Source: Actinernus sp. WN-2022 (Eukaryota; Cnidaria; Anthozoa; Actiniaria; Actinernidae). Taken from it: DNA of 64,000 nucleotides. The notes below the pieces were generated by a model. The model was not told the origin of the DNA, did not search any database, and saw nothing but the letters and a program-made list of their open reading frames with translations. Location: assembly GCA_030867875.1 (NCBI GenBank), contig JAOWCC010000936.1:12222095-12286094 (forward strand). The letters run 5' to 3'. This document shows, piece by piece, positions 11,501 through 21,966 of the stretch. Position 1 is the first letter of the stretch, and every line of letters starts with the position of its first letter. A program made the translations under genes and the position numbers.

Positions 11501-11966
11501 AGCCTCAAAAAGACTGTACTTCTTAATACAACTGAAGCGTGCAAACGTTCCAACTAGTGAACTACTCCAATTCTATATAGCCTGTATTAGGTCCGTTTTA
11601 CTTTACGCATGTCAAGTCTTTCATTATGGTCTGCCAGAATATCTTAGCCTTTCTTTTGAGCGTGTTCAGAAAAGAGCAATGAGTATTGTCTATGGTTATG
11701 ACGTATCATACACACGCGCTCTTGCTCTTTCTGGTCTTCTCAGTTTATCTTTACGTAGATCAGAACTCTGCCACACTTTATTTCGAAAGATTTCTTCCAA
11801 TCATAAAAGTAATTTATACAATCTATTACCACACAATGTAAGTAATTCCACCCCTAACCTATGTCAAAAGAGACCCTTTACTCTTCCGCTCTGTAAAACA
11901 AATAGGTTCTCTAATACCTTTATAAACTCAAGTGTCAAATATTATAATTCGAATTATAAATGTTAG
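8577..11966 (+). CDS. Intact CR1/L2-like non-LTR retrotransposon polyprotein (2A, APE endonuclease, reverse transcriptase)
   Basis: This 1129-residue frame encodes the replication protein of a non-LTR retrotransposon. Residues about 1-19 are hydrophobic and resemble a signal peptide. A 2A-like motif DVEPNPGP lies at residues 100-107. Residues about 228-435 form an apurinic-type endonuclease with TETW (about 263), a YHPP block, GDFN (about 380), a DLILTN block and SDH (about 430). The reverse transcriptase follows, with LDYRKAFDLIDH (motif A, about 793), GVPQGTKLGPWLF (motif B) and YVDD (motif C, about 881). All expected catalytic residues are present and there is no stop or frameshift, unlike every other retroelement here, so this copy is probably young. 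The 3' region ends in a (TATC)n tail. Upstream of the first ATG I cannot place the promoter or 5' end. Clade assignment to CR1/L2 is from motif style only. Confidence 0.93.
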   Translation: MAAFIMLLIFLAFAPSSPTIWPAKLHQSIGNYFVHGYFDQVLPNNFLYSWFNRVKFVATQTRGERKCHFAFAVTKSSKHGIFSIHVPGNDIYYNLTIHMDVEPNPGPVFRSKPLYTEQECSTSNANYVTPLSYSRNQLLSLRRLSYSTKCLTPSLIQSLKDLQLLKYRGKPSGKRRQQLRSKQDNLQNIIPVRITQTETTKDHNHRGVNLNNLTSLQQAKSTKTNSNSLFVPSLALSNVMSLAPKIDEIRVFLSEKNVDICCLTETWLKDSIDDNVLNVNNYTIVRKDRTHAQHGGVCVYIKDTIKFIVLREYEDPTDNLEVLWIKLQPCRLPRNVNNLIVGVVYHPPASNDKHLINYLLDSLSRIECSFPNAGLILTGDFNRADVSQLLNQFRMKQIIFFSTRGERTLDLILTNSAKYYKPPVKFPPFGLSDHFTVAILPKQRTKETVTAKKTVIVRDMRPSSKQAFGRYINSIDWSSLDFLDNAQEKLTHFNKLIHIGLDTIMPLKTVKFHRNDAPWITSNLKSLIHHRQKALSQNNYTLFNFYRNRVNRERKLCKSNYYQAKVKDLHGTDSSKWWSECRRICGMTKSPKDLAAKCLPDVSLTVENKVALANEINHCFLEPQHDFKPLPATYRLDTSSHSIPTVSLEAVATKLSAVNPTKAGGPDNIPNWILRDFSQELADPVCAIINSSLQEEVLPDVWKHANVTPLPKSSKIDDFSKDLRPISLTPTLSKIAEDYVVQVHVKPAILDHLGSDQFGCIPKSSTSHALINMLHNWSKATDGTGADIRVFVLDYRKAFDLIDHTLLITKLSKYGINPFIVNWICDFLSNRLQRVKLAQDCFSEWESVPAGVPQGTKLGPWLFIAMIDDLQVPSANGTFKYVDDTTIYEVINKKETSLAQTPINEIQKWSTENKFQLHPKKCKELRISFARSERFHNQVYINEAPVQPVKSIMILGVTIQDDLKWNLHTDITIKKASKRLYFLIQLKRANVPTSELLQFYIACIRSVLLYACQVFHYGLPEYLSLSFERVQKRAMSIVYGYDVSYTRALALSGLLSLSLRRSELCHTLFRKISSNHKSNLYNLLPHNVSNSTPNLCQKRPFTLPLCKTNRFSNTFINSSVKYYNSNYKC
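8874..8897 (+). other. 2A-like ribosome-skipping motif DVEPNPGP
   Basis: The eight codons match the 2A consensus D-(V/I)-E-x-N-P-G-P exactly. In this family of peptides the ribosome fails to join Gly to the final Pro, here between residues 106 and 107. That would release a 106-residue leader and leave the endonuclease-RT protein starting with proline. APE-type retrotransposons of several invertebrates are known to carry such motifs. Activity here is inferred. Confidence 0.85.
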
Positions 11967-12101
11967 AATTAGCGACCAAGTGAAATATACGTTAGTGTGT
12001 ATATTAGCTACTTTTACTCTTAATCAATACCAATTATTTGTTTTTCTCATTATTGTAAACCTTAGTAATTCAGTTTATGACTGCAATTTTGGTTAAATAA
12101 A

Positions 12102-12131
<30 letters not shown>
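11967..12131 (+). other. 3' untranslated region and (TATC)n tail of the retrotransposon
   Basis: After the stop codon the sequence runs through an AT-rich 3' UTR to GGTTAAATAAAC and then about seven TATC units ending near 12131. A microsatellite 3' tail in place of poly(A) is typical of CR1/L2-type elements. I did not find a target-site duplication. Confidence 0.75.
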
Positions 12132-12133
<2 letters not shown>

Positions 12134-12139
12134 ATACGT

Positions 12140-13160
12140 CACTGGGGCTGTTGGGTCCGCAATAAGCGCAATTCAAAAAAAGATCGAACTCGAGCTCTAG
12201 TGATTCGATTGATTTCGAACTGTAATTTGTAAACATTTTTAAACCACCACAAAACTATTTTGGTATTGCGTGACAATACTACATTGAACAACGCTATATG
12301 CTAATGTTTTTGTTACCTACGGATCGAGAGGTTTCGGTCGAGAACTTGTCGTGGCATGCCGTCGAACGCAGCTTCACTATAATATTCCTTTAACAAGTAT
12401 ATGTACGTGCAATGCTCTTTGAAAAAGGAGTTCCAAACTTCAGAGTCGTAAAGCTATGGTTCACTGTGTAGTTTACGACTTCAGAGTGGGAAACTACACT
12501 TGATGCATTTTGTCTCCTGCAATGTTTCTCATGACATATAAACCGCGCGTTGATCCGTGAAAGCGAATATACAAAAAATATTAACCTATTCCCTGTCTGC
12601 AGCAGCACCTGTTTCTGTAGAATACGGAGTGCATGCTGCAATGTTGGCAATTTCGTCTTCCCAAGTATGTCAGTTAACATCGAAATCTCAAGGCGAAACT
12701 GAAGTAATTTGTAGGCTAGCTCAAGTATCTGGTCCTGTCAGCTGTCCCCTATATTTCACTTTACTTGCGTATTATTGACAAGTAGACGCCAGCAAAGCGA
12801 TCGAAACATCACCGACTTAGATGAATTTGAAATTGGATGTTGCGATAAAAGCTACTTTTTAGATGAAGCGGTTGGACTTGTCTATCCGATCGAAAACTCG
12901 AGCCGAATGATCATGAGTTTTTCGAATCAACCTGTATATATTCTTTATGGGCTCCTGTCGACTTCCAATCTCAACTTGAAAATGTTTGCTGCTTCATGTA
13001 CCCACGTCAAACGGATTGTGTGTTCGATCGGATCGACCACCCAATCCGCTTCATGTAACTAGGGACAAAATAATTACACGAATCCGGACTCCAAAATTAA
13101 GTTTCTTTGCCACAGGAAGCCCAAAAAGATAGATATTGCGAAGAAGGCTAATTAGCTGAA
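12140..13160. other. Non-coding stretch upstream of the proposed host promoter
   Basis: No element ends or domains were recognised. The frames at 12390-12680, 12557-12778 and 12775-13062 show no known motif. If the TATA box at 13166 is real, this is the 5' flank of the F5/8C gene. Confidence 0.4.
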
Positions 13161-13165
13161 TCTCA

Positions 13166-13175
13166 TATATAAAAG
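13166..13175 (+). promoter_or_regulatory. TATA box, candidate promoter of the F5/8C-domain gene
   Basis: The motif TATATAAAAG is a strong TATA match. Transcription would begin about 30 bp downstream, near 13196. That would place the first in-frame ATG (13190) at or before the start site and favour the second in-frame ATG at 13214. The link to the gene is inference from the splice donor and signal-like sequence that follow. Confidence 0.45.
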
Positions 13176-13189
13176 GAAGCACTTTCGGT

Positions 13190-13283
13190 ATGCAGAAGCA
13201 CAGTGCGGAACTGATGGAGCAGCTACAGCACACCAGATATTTCCGGGTGGTTTTAACTACTCTACTGATACAATACACATCGG
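13190..13283 (+). CDS. Proposed exon 1: signal-peptide-like start of the F5/8C-domain protein
   Basis: From ATG 13190 there are 31 codons plus one base, then a consensus donor G|GTAAGT at 13284. A second in-frame ATG at 13214 gives a shorter leader. The end reads as an arginine-containing n-region (HTRYFR) followed by the hydrophobic VVLTTLLIQYTSG, as expected for a secretory signal. The donor is phase 1 and exon 2 at 38610 begins in phase 1. Joining them gives ..TSG-CVDIPVG, with glycine split across the junction and the domain's first cysteine next. The TATA box 24 bp upstream supports a transcript start. Exons may exist between this and exon 2 that I did not see. The intron would be 25.3 kb. 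Confidence 0.5.
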
Positions 13284-13289
13284 GTAAGT

Positions 13290-14300
13290 TCCATTATTAG
13301 TTTGAACTCTCGTCAAAAGTATTATTGATCGAGCAGTCGCTTTTAAAAGATCGAAAACCCCTTCAAAATATGTAATTTGAGACGAATTATGTTAAGTTTG
13401 GATACTATACTGACTAAAGTCGATATGTTCATTACCGTTGTGTTTAGCTAAAACATTAACACTTTGCAAACGTGCTAAAAAGTTAAATACTTATCAGGTT
13501 GAACTTGTATTTCACCAAGGAACTTAAATGATCCAATAAGATACTCATTCACTTTGTGTATTTGTAAATTTGGTCAATAAAATAACTTAGTGTGTAATGT
13601 TTACCAGAGTCACACGAGCAGTTAACGTTATTATTGAAAAATATCGATATATTCTGAATCTCACATAGTAGTTTTCCATCCTTCTTCGGCATTTCTTAAG
13701 GAAATATGACTGATAAAATTGTACAGTGAGGTCAACATATTGCATTGAATCATGGAAATCGTCACGAAGTTCCGCTTAGCAGTCCAACTGTTTATGTATT
13801 CAGACTCAGTACTAATCGTGTCACGCCAGGATGCTGATAAACAGAAAATGGAAGGGATTTACATATTACGTATTACTTTTCTTCTCTAAAAATATTGATG
13901 CTGGTCCGTGGTTTTCAAGTTTTAAGAAATAATCTGTGTAAAAACTAGGCACAATCGTATTGGTCAGATGCAATTTGCTTTCCCTACCGGTGAAAATGTT
14001 CTGTTTTTCGAACTGACAACTCATCATAGCTTAAGGGGGAGGGGATTACAGTTGAATGCACTTTTCACCACGTTCGCGTAGTTTTTACGCTATTTCTCAT
14101 TGGGATTGTATGTTATTTTTAATTCGTTTCATTTAAGTTGCAGTTGAAGGTTCGCTTACTTTATTATAATTTTTCTGATTTTTTTTCATGGCTTTAATTA
14201 GCGATTTGATTTGTTTTGAGTAGATAGGAAAAAGAAGGTTTGATGAAGAATTAAAATTGAGGGTTTTGGTTAATAATTAATAGATGGATACCAAATTTGT
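13290..14300. other. AT-rich intronic sequence, nothing identified
   Basis: No gene, domain or element end is visible between the proposed exon 1 and the GC-rich tract at 14309. Confidence 0.4.
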
Positions 14301-14308
14301 CTGCTATC

Positions 14309-14359
14309 ACCGCCGCCGCCCGCCCCCCGCCCCCCGCCCCCCGCCGCCCCCGCCGCCCA
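14309..14359. repeat. GC-rich C/G low-complexity tract
   Basis: About 50 bp composed of CCGCC and CCCCGC units. The complementary strand has several G runs that could form a quadruplex. It stands out against the AT-rich surroundings. Confidence 0.7.
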
Positions 14360-17140
14360 TGAGAGGACGCAAGTGGGTTTGTACTGTAAGTACACCCGAG
14401 GATTAAGTAATTAAGTTGTGGTCAGGTTAGGTGTTATGTTCTACAAGTCAATGAAACTGACTAAAGCTGTCATGATAGTCTTTATATTTCAAACTCATTT
14501 TAGTGTGATGCATTGTATTAAAATTCACAATCCGGTTCTCGCAACCCGAGATCACTGTTCTAGACATGGCGCCAAAGAAGGGCCTTTTGCCCTTCCGCAC
14601 TGTTTGTAGTTTACAACTGCTCGATACTAGCGGCAGACGGTCACGAATATATCCTCAGCTTCAGAATCTGTGGATTAAACCCCAAATATACATCGGTACG
14701 TGCAAGCTCACTTTGAGTTTTCCGGTGGAAATAATTCCAAAGTTGAAAAGTAATTCCATTCAATTTGGGAAATGGCCGTCCGTATGAAGAACAAGGGTCG
14801 TCCTCTGGAGATGACATTTTAGTCTCGTTCTTTGGTCTGATTGGAGTAATTCTACTACGGCATCAAATGCCTCGTTCAATTTCGACAAATTCTTGTTTCG
14901 GATATGGCTATGAAACGGTTTGCTTTCCTTTGACCTCAACAAAGAATTATTCTGGCGGAAAACCTGGAGTGAGATCAGTCGACTCGTCATCGTCAATCTC
15001 TAAATACGAAAGATATTTGCAATAATACAGACAGGATACTCTACTCTCTGAGAAGACATTTCTGGTAAAGATATGTATGAGCCAATCAATGCTATACAGC
15101 TATGGTTTAAGAACACTAACTGATCTTTGTAAATGTGATGTGCGCTATCAGTTACCCAGCTATCCAGATGTGAAAAAAAAAATCATACCTAATTTATATT
15201 GGAGATCCTTCTTCTACTATGTGGAGATGATGCGGGCTCTGGTTGGGCTGGCCTAAATTTTAAAACTGCGGAAAGGGTATTTGTAAACACATGACAGGCG
15301 GTGAGTAACTCACAGATCACAAAACTTGGAAAGCCGGAGGTAAGATTTGTTATTTTCTATTTTATTGAATTCAATACGTAGCATGTGCAAGGTCTAGTAT
15401 CCGTACTTAATTAACCCAGCTTTGTATTGTAATGCGGCCATTCAAATAATTATTATACTGTACAATTACCATTTTCTAAGTTAATTTCCTGAAACTGATT
15501 TATCATATATTCTCTTGATCTGTGTATTTCCTAAATAAAACCTAAAGAGGGCACAATATTGGTGCTATTATAACTGCGTAAAAACTCCTGTTAAACAATA
15601 TCTCTGTCAGGAACGCCTTCAGGTACTAACTATGCTTGTTTTTTTTTTCAAATATTAACCAGTATTTTTATATGTAAACATTTTAAATGCGTACGGAGTA
15701 ACTTTAAGTCAGCCCAGTGACACCCAGACGTTTCGTCGGAGCGTGCTACTGCTAGCGATAAACTGTATTTTTTGTATGTAAACATTTTAAATGCGTACGG
15801 AGTAACTTCAGGTCAGACCAGTGGCACCCAGATGTTTCGTCGGAGCGTTCTACTGCTAGCGATAAACTGTATTTTTGGTATGTATACATTTTAAATGCGT
15901 TCGGGGTAACTTCAGGTCAGACCAGTGGCACCCAGATGTTTCGTCGGAGCGTGCTACTGCTAGCGAGCAACTGTATTTTTTGTATGTAAACATTTGAAAT
16001 GCGTACGGAGTAACTTCAGGTAAGACCAGTGCCCGGGACCAGTGGCACCCAGATGTTTCGTCGGAGCGTGCTACTGCTAGCGATAAACTGTATTGTTTGT
16101 ATGTAAACATTTTAAATGCGTACGGAGTAACTTCAGGTCGGACCAGTGGCACCCAGATGTTTCGTCGGACAGTGCTACTGCTAGCGATAAACTGTATTTT
16201 TTGGATGTAAACATTTTAAATGCGTACGGAGTAACTTTAGGTCAGACCAGTGGCACCCAGATGTTTCGTCGGAGCGTGCTACTGCTAGAAATAAACTGTA
16301 TTCTTAGTATGCAAACATTTTAAAATGCCTACGCAGTAACTTAGGTCAGGCCAATAGCATCCAGGTGTTCCGTCGGAGTGTGCTACTGCTAGAGATAAAC
16401 CGTAGAAATCATGAACAGGAAATAATGGAATAGAATAAAATTGTCTCATAAATGTTACAATAAAAACAGTTTTACAATAATGACTTGATTTTGATTTCCT
16501 ACTGACTGATGTACTCTAATTTAACGAATAACAAAGTATTTACCCCTAGCTTCAACTATTCTAATTATGCCTATAACACACTCAGTGATAGAAAACTAAA
16601 TGAAAAAATAACAATTCCTTACTCATTGTGTGAGAAATTAAATGAAATTGCACACTATTGTCGGCCAAGCCGGGTTATCCTGGTACGGTGAATACGACTG
16701 GATACACGAAGAAAAAAAAACCCATTGCCGGTCCAGTATCTTTCAATTCGAAGCCGGCCTGGGATGCCTTGCCGGTTTTCTATCTCAACCGGCTTCCAAC
16801 TAAATCGATGACTACCTACCGATGTACTCACCATTATTGGTCATTTTGTAGGCAAAATCTAATTCTAAGCATTTGGAAAACCATGAGGAAAAATGTTCCG
16901 GTTCCGGTTTTGGTTGTCATCTACTGACGGTCATGGATTGTTTCAGCAATTTGATCTGGTTTATCCTTTGACGTAAAAGCGAATAGAATCGTCTAATAAG
17001 GTTATTTGGGATTTAGACACCCGAAACTTGAAACACAGCGTGGGTAATGGGAAGTATGAATGGAATCCAGGATAAGGTACAAAGAATTTAGCCGACGTAC
17101 TTACAGTACACACCCACTTGCGTCCTCTCATAACCGATGT
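14360..17140. repeat. Inverted repeat pair bracketing about 2.8 kb
   Basis: The block CATGAGAGGACGCAAGTGGG with the following GT.TACTGTAAGTAC (about 14358-14395) recurs as its reverse complement at about 17100-17137. It could mark the ends of an element containing the minisatellite at 15660, but I see no target duplication or transposase. The flanks differ in composition. Confidence 0.4.
15660..16405. repeat. Minisatellite, about 104 bp unit, seven copies
   Basis: Units can be anchored on AAACATTTTAAATGCGTACG near 15677, 15779, 15885, 15988, 16105, 16209 and 16315. Each continues with GGAGTAACTTCAGGTCAGAC, CACCCAGATGTTTCGTCGG and GCTACTGCTAGCGATAAACT blocks. One copy near 16030 carries about 13-20 bp extra. 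Because a unit can be open on both strands, the frames at 15856-16152 and 16093-16323 are artefacts. Confidence 0.9.
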
Positions 17141-19595
17141 GCTCTCGAATGGATAGTCAAGTAATTAATTTTTATTTCATCCTCCATTGGCTCAACCCTT
17201 TTCCTACAAATTCAACTGTAATATCCCCTCAAATGATAAATTTCTGAAATCAAACCACTGAAACTGCGTTATGAAACTACCTTCCTTTTGTGTGAAAATT
17301 AAACATTTCGTCCAATCAGAAATAACCAATAACCAAGAAGGCTTTCAATTTTAAAATCTTTCCCAAGTTAAATTTTCGTCATATTTAAAGTTATGAGAGT
17401 TTTGACTAGAATAAGATGCAATTCAAATCTGTTTTGATAGATTTTGATGTTTAAGCCCATGACATTTTTATACTGAGTGCGTGCATTAGATATACCTACC
17501 TTAAGCGCGAACCATTAATTTAAGTGCCCCAAACCCCATTTTAGTTTTATTTATTTCCAAAGTCTAGATAAAAATTGAGGACGAAAGAAAAATAAAACAG
17601 TTAAATCTGTGTAATTCGAGATTTTTAAAACGTAATTAAAGTCCAGCGCATATTGTTCACGACAGTGCAGTTTGAGGTCTTGGTCGAGTTACGTTATAAG
17701 TTCAAGCAACAGCCATGATTTTTGCGAGAGCTCACACGATAAGCCTTTGGGGCAATCGCTTTAATGTTGTTGAAATTAAAAAAAAAAAATGATTATTCAC
17801 TAGAAGTTGTCGTAGGTTCTATTGTGATATTAGGGACCTTTAGCAACCGCGACGGCAACGTCTATGACGACGGCATAAAACAATAGCCTTAATTACAAAA
17901 TACAATAACTGCACTTGAAAATGCACGCAGTCGCCAACATTTTCACCGTTCTCTGTAAAAACACAACGTGAAAACCCCAAATTGTACGTTTTAAAGACAA
18001 CGCGAAAGTAAGAAAGTAAATCAGATAATTTTTTGTTCGGCGTTAACGGAACTCTATAGTCATTATATTTTTCGAAAATATGGTTGTGAAAAACAATTCA
18101 AGGCGAACAAGGGAAATAGTAAACACAATCATTCAACCAAGATGCATTGCGAGCTCATTTCTCGAGCCGCCATTTTCGGGGCCCCGATAATGGCTCTGGA
18201 TAGCTTCTTGAAACAAATCATATTCCATCGGTCTCACAGGGGCATACCAGTTGATTACTTATAGGAGAAAATGTTCCTTATTTATTAGCTTTTGATTTCA
18301 GTCATATCTTTCCGAATTTTCACCTGCCAGGGTAAGTATTCAACGTACTCTGGAGTCTCCTTTGGTCAGTGAAATTATTACTATAGCCTGTACTGGAGTT
18401 AGCCGAATGTTTGATCGTAATTCCTACAGTTTATCCAAACCAGGGCCTTTCTACATTGGCTTGTTCGGCCCGCAGACCTAAATGGCATGAAATTTAAAGG
18501 TCAGAAGAGCTGAGCCTTTTGCTTATCATCATCGGACACTTAAAATATTTAAAGCAAATTGCTTTGACTGAAGACTCGAGTACGCGGTACACGCGCGGTA
18601 CATGCAAGATTACGAATCTCACAGTTTCTCTCTTAGTCTTATAGTCTTATAGTTTTCGCTCAATGGGAGCTCAATGTACATGGACAACGCTGAGACAATT
18701 AAAGTAAAGTGGAAACCTAGTTTATAAATGTTTATTTGCTGATGAATAAACTTCAAGTTCGATCAAGTGCCGCTGGGCCATCAGAAAACTGATTCATTGA
18801 TATGTTTTACCCAGCATATCCAATGTACGCTTAACGGAAGTCAAGGGGCTTTTAAAATGACACAAACCGGCTTAAATTCAGGCTAACAAACAATAACATT
18901 ATACGGATTTTATTTCAAATTTGCATATAGCGTCGGCGAGTCAAAATGTGGTATGGAGAAAGAACGCACGGACCTTGAACACAAGTAGAATGTGGCAAAC
19001 AGTACTTCGACATTTCAAACCAGCATTTTGGCAGGGTCAACCTAGCTCCTTTCTTTCGACTACACGTTCTTGCATGCACAAACCTAGAAAGAAAAGAACT
19101 CTAAATGTATAACGCTATCGTAGAATTTATTAATTTCCTTGCCACACGATTATCATCGCTGGAACTTGGTCCAGAAGTTGGACAAGTTGGTTTGCTAGAT
19201 CGAGCATGAGATCGATTGCTAGCATCACGTCCAGGAATTTTGATCGGAGAACCGTACTAATTCCGCTCATTCTATTGTATTTCTTCAAGTATAAAGGCAA
19301 CCGATCTCCCCGCCGATCTCGGCCATTCAGTTCAACTCGTAAACTCTATTTATAAACAGCCCGATATCACATTTTCTGATTTCAAGTAGTTTCCCGTATT
19401 AAAACAATAACAATGACTCGCAATGCATCTTTGTTGAATGAGCTCCTTAAAGGCATGGTTTATTTAGCAATTGTGATGAAACACTCTAAATTCGCTATCT
19501 TTGTCATTTTTAAAGTAAATATTCTAGAAATCGGTAATATGTGATTACCATGTGTCTTAACATTTTAGGTTTGGTATTTTTGTGTTCGAAGGTCA
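17140..19595. other. Intronic AT-rich sequence without recognisable genes
   Basis: Near 17830 there is an AGGGACCTTTAGCAAC start followed by GACGGCAACG and GACGACGGC blocks, which resembles one end of a common invertebrate inverted-repeat element, but no matching right end was found. The frame at 18921-19112 has no domain. Confidence 0.4.
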
Positions 19596-19599
19596 CGTG

Positions 19600-20650
19600 A
19601 CCTTAACTATTTCAGGTCTGATCGTGCGTGAGCTCAACTGGTGAAATCCTGAGTGCGAACTCAGCCCTCCCCCTCAGTTCAAGTTTGGCTAGCCCGGGGT
19701 AGTTAAATACTGCTGACTTCTTAAAAATATCTCCCCAATGCCATTCGGGAGAATTCTACGTACTAGTCGACGGTAGGTATCGCTACTAGTAGTTTGTAGG
19801 GTTTCCAATGCAATGTGCTCTAATTTTGGAGAAAAATGTCACTGTCAGAGAGATAGAGGATATCATTAAGTCTGAGGACGGCTGAAAAGTACTTGGTTTG
19901 CTTCTAGTAGGCTTTGTGAGGGGATTTCACAGGGTTTTTCTGTTGTGTTTGTGTTTTCCGGACACAGGAAAAATATATTCAATGAAATCCTTGAAATCCT
20001 GCAGTTGGCAGTCTTTTACCCCTGATCAACGTATAAGGATGTTTGTTTTTTTCACTTTAAAGCAACGGCTGAGTCCAAATCACCGCTCTTGGTTGTAAGG
20101 GTAAAATACTTATATAAAAAAATCCTATAGGAGTCTCAGAAGGGGGTACCTCTTATGGAATTTTTGTCCATTACCCAGCATGCAATTGGAACTGGGTACA
20201 GGAAAACGTGGTGGAGAGAAATGCAGTGACAAGAATAGCATGCTTCACAGTCGCTTGGTGTGTTTTGAGCAAACAAACCTGGTGGTTAGAAAGATTGCAG
20301 AAGATATTGTAACGACTGAGTGCTGATTTTGTATTTGCTCTTGATTTCAAGTGAGAATGGGAAGGAGGTTTTGAGCCGACTTTCAGCTCCTTAAAATTCG
20401 TAAAAATCGAAGAAACAAAAACGATCGCCAAAACAAATGAGCTTTTCTCCATAGTGAAAGAGTCAAGCGATCCCTGTTATAGCTCTGACTTTGAAGCCAT
20501 CCCTTCACATAATATCGCAACATCGTCTTTCCAGTAGTTCTAGATGTGATGCAATATGTTTTTCTCATATCAGACTCATGGGTCTGATATTTACAGACTC
20601 GGACCCGAATGAGTTAAGGCTGATAAAACAGATACAACAAAATGGGCCGG
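19600..20650 (+). repeat. Dispersed repeat, copy 1 (inverted relative to 55994-57330)
   Basis: Blocks shared in inverse orientation with 55994-57330 include the GCACTCAGGATTT/AAATCCTGAGTGCGAACTCA region, CATTCGGGAGAATTCTACGTA, a TCTAATTTTGGAGAAAAATG block, TTTTTGTCCATTACCCAGCA, a CAAAACAAATGAGCTTTTCTCC block and a GACTCATGGG..CTGAT block. The order is collinear across about 1 kb, so it is one repeat and not separate motifs. No intact protein is encoded in either copy. Confidence 0.75.
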
Positions 20651-20942
20651 TCGCATTGCATTTCTTATGTAATGATGTTTTGGTTATCTGATTATAGTCT
20701 GGTCCGTTTGGAATGGTCGACATTTTGCCATTGGATGTGAGAAGATTGGGGAAATCTTGTTCCGAGAACAATCACGTTTTTTCTCTATTTTCGCCTTAAC
20801 AATTTTATCAGGTTCAACACAACGACGGGCCGGGAGAAAAAAATAATGAGAGTTGAAGTGTCCAGGCGGTATTCTACAGTTACCTACAAGTTTGGCTTCG
20901 ATTATTTTCTTATGCGAATTGTATTATATTGTCTATCCACAG

Positions 20943-21064
20943 GTAGGCAACACATGAATTACTATCAAAATACGATATAATTAACACATTACAAAACAAC
21001 AGAACGAAATACACAATACAATAGAACACAATACAATTTGGTAGTAATTCATGTCTGCCTACAC
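20943..21064. repeat. Small foldback repeat
   Basis: GTAGGCAACACATGAATTAC followed by TATCAAA is matched about 95 bp later by the reverse complement, TTTGGTAGTAATTCATGTCTGCCTAC-like sequence. Between the arms lies an AT-rich spacer with repeated ACAATACAAT. It is probably a short non-autonomous element. Confidence 0.6.
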
Positions 21065-21303
21065 ATAGTTAATATATATATACTTAATATACATGATACT
21101 GAACATAAAGCCTCAATCCACTACTTAATAGAAAACCTAACTCTTAGGGCTAAGTTCAAATGTAAATAGGATCATATTCTAACTTTAGGGCTGCTATACT
21201 GACTCACAGGTAAATAAACACTTTTTAGCTAACTGCGCATGCTAAATAGCACATGTCGTACCCGGGGGTTGTACCCGGAACACACCACCTATTTTGGCAA
21301 AAT

Positions 21304-21600
21304 CTAGATTTTAGACCACAACAGGAGCCCATTACCAGGAGCGTCCATCTTCCCCATTGGTAATTTTCCCAACACAGGAGTAGATGTGGCTATATTTAGA
21401 ATTGCATTTTGCGCGAATCTTAGCCAATCAGATAGCTATAAGTCACTTCTCATTATTATTCATTATCATTCTTCACACTTTCAACGCGGGAATTCGAATT
21501 TAAATGTAACCACATCTACTCCTGTGCTGAGGGTACAGCTCATAACATAGGAACGCTCCTGGTAATAGGCTCCTGACCACAAATATCTTCTTGAAATGTT
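21304..21600. repeat. Inverted repeat of about 100 bp beside the Penelope-like relic
   Basis: The block AGGAGCC(C/T)ATTACCAGGAGCG followed by an ACACAGGAGTAGATGTGG block occurs on + at about 21324-21395 and on the minus strand at about 21513-21580. The pair abuts the RT fragment and probably belongs to the rearranged end of that element. Confidence 0.55.
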
Positions 21601-21966
21601 AGGTAGTGCTGGATTATATGTGATGACGAAAGGAATTCGGTTAGAATGTTGTGCATGTTTAGCCTGTAAAGCATCGTTACGAGAAATATTACCAGCACGT
21701 TGTATTTGTAGATCGAGGAAAGAACGCTTATAACCTCGCTTTAAGAGGTGAGACTTTAATTCATTAGTGGGAAGTTTGAAGGTTTCGTCAGTGGAACAAA
21801 TGCGACGAATGCGGAGTGCTAAACTAAAAGGGATAGCTTTTTTAGTATGTAAAGGATGACATGAAGAGTAGAGAAGGTGTTGGTGTTTATCAGTAGGTTT
21901 GCTGTAGAGATTAGTCTCGATGTCACCGTCTTTAAAGATGACTGTGACATCGAGACATTTCATCAC
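21590..21966 (-). pseudogene. Penelope-like retroelement: C-terminal reverse transcriptase fragment
   Basis: On the minus strand about 125 residues match the end of a Penelope-like reverse transcriptase. Visible blocks are CLDVTV near the start, TNLYSKPTDKHQHLLY, SSCHPLHTKKAIPFSLALRI, RRICS, LLKRGY and PFVITYNPALPNIS. The frame starts mid-protein and the polymerase active site is missing. Similarity stops at PALPNIS (about 21592), and the remaining frame down to 21481 is unrelated. The part of the protein that should follow lies directly beyond 21966 on the opposite strand, so an internal inversion has split the element. Confidence 0.8.

Noticed and set aside
15856..16323. Open frames on both strands in the 104 bp minisatellite
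   Set aside because: They follow the repeat period and change with unit indels, so they are artefacts of the array.
17830..17880. Possible left end of a common inverted-repeat element (AGGGACCTTTAGCAAC)
   Set aside because: No matching right end or target duplication was found, so boundaries cannot be given.
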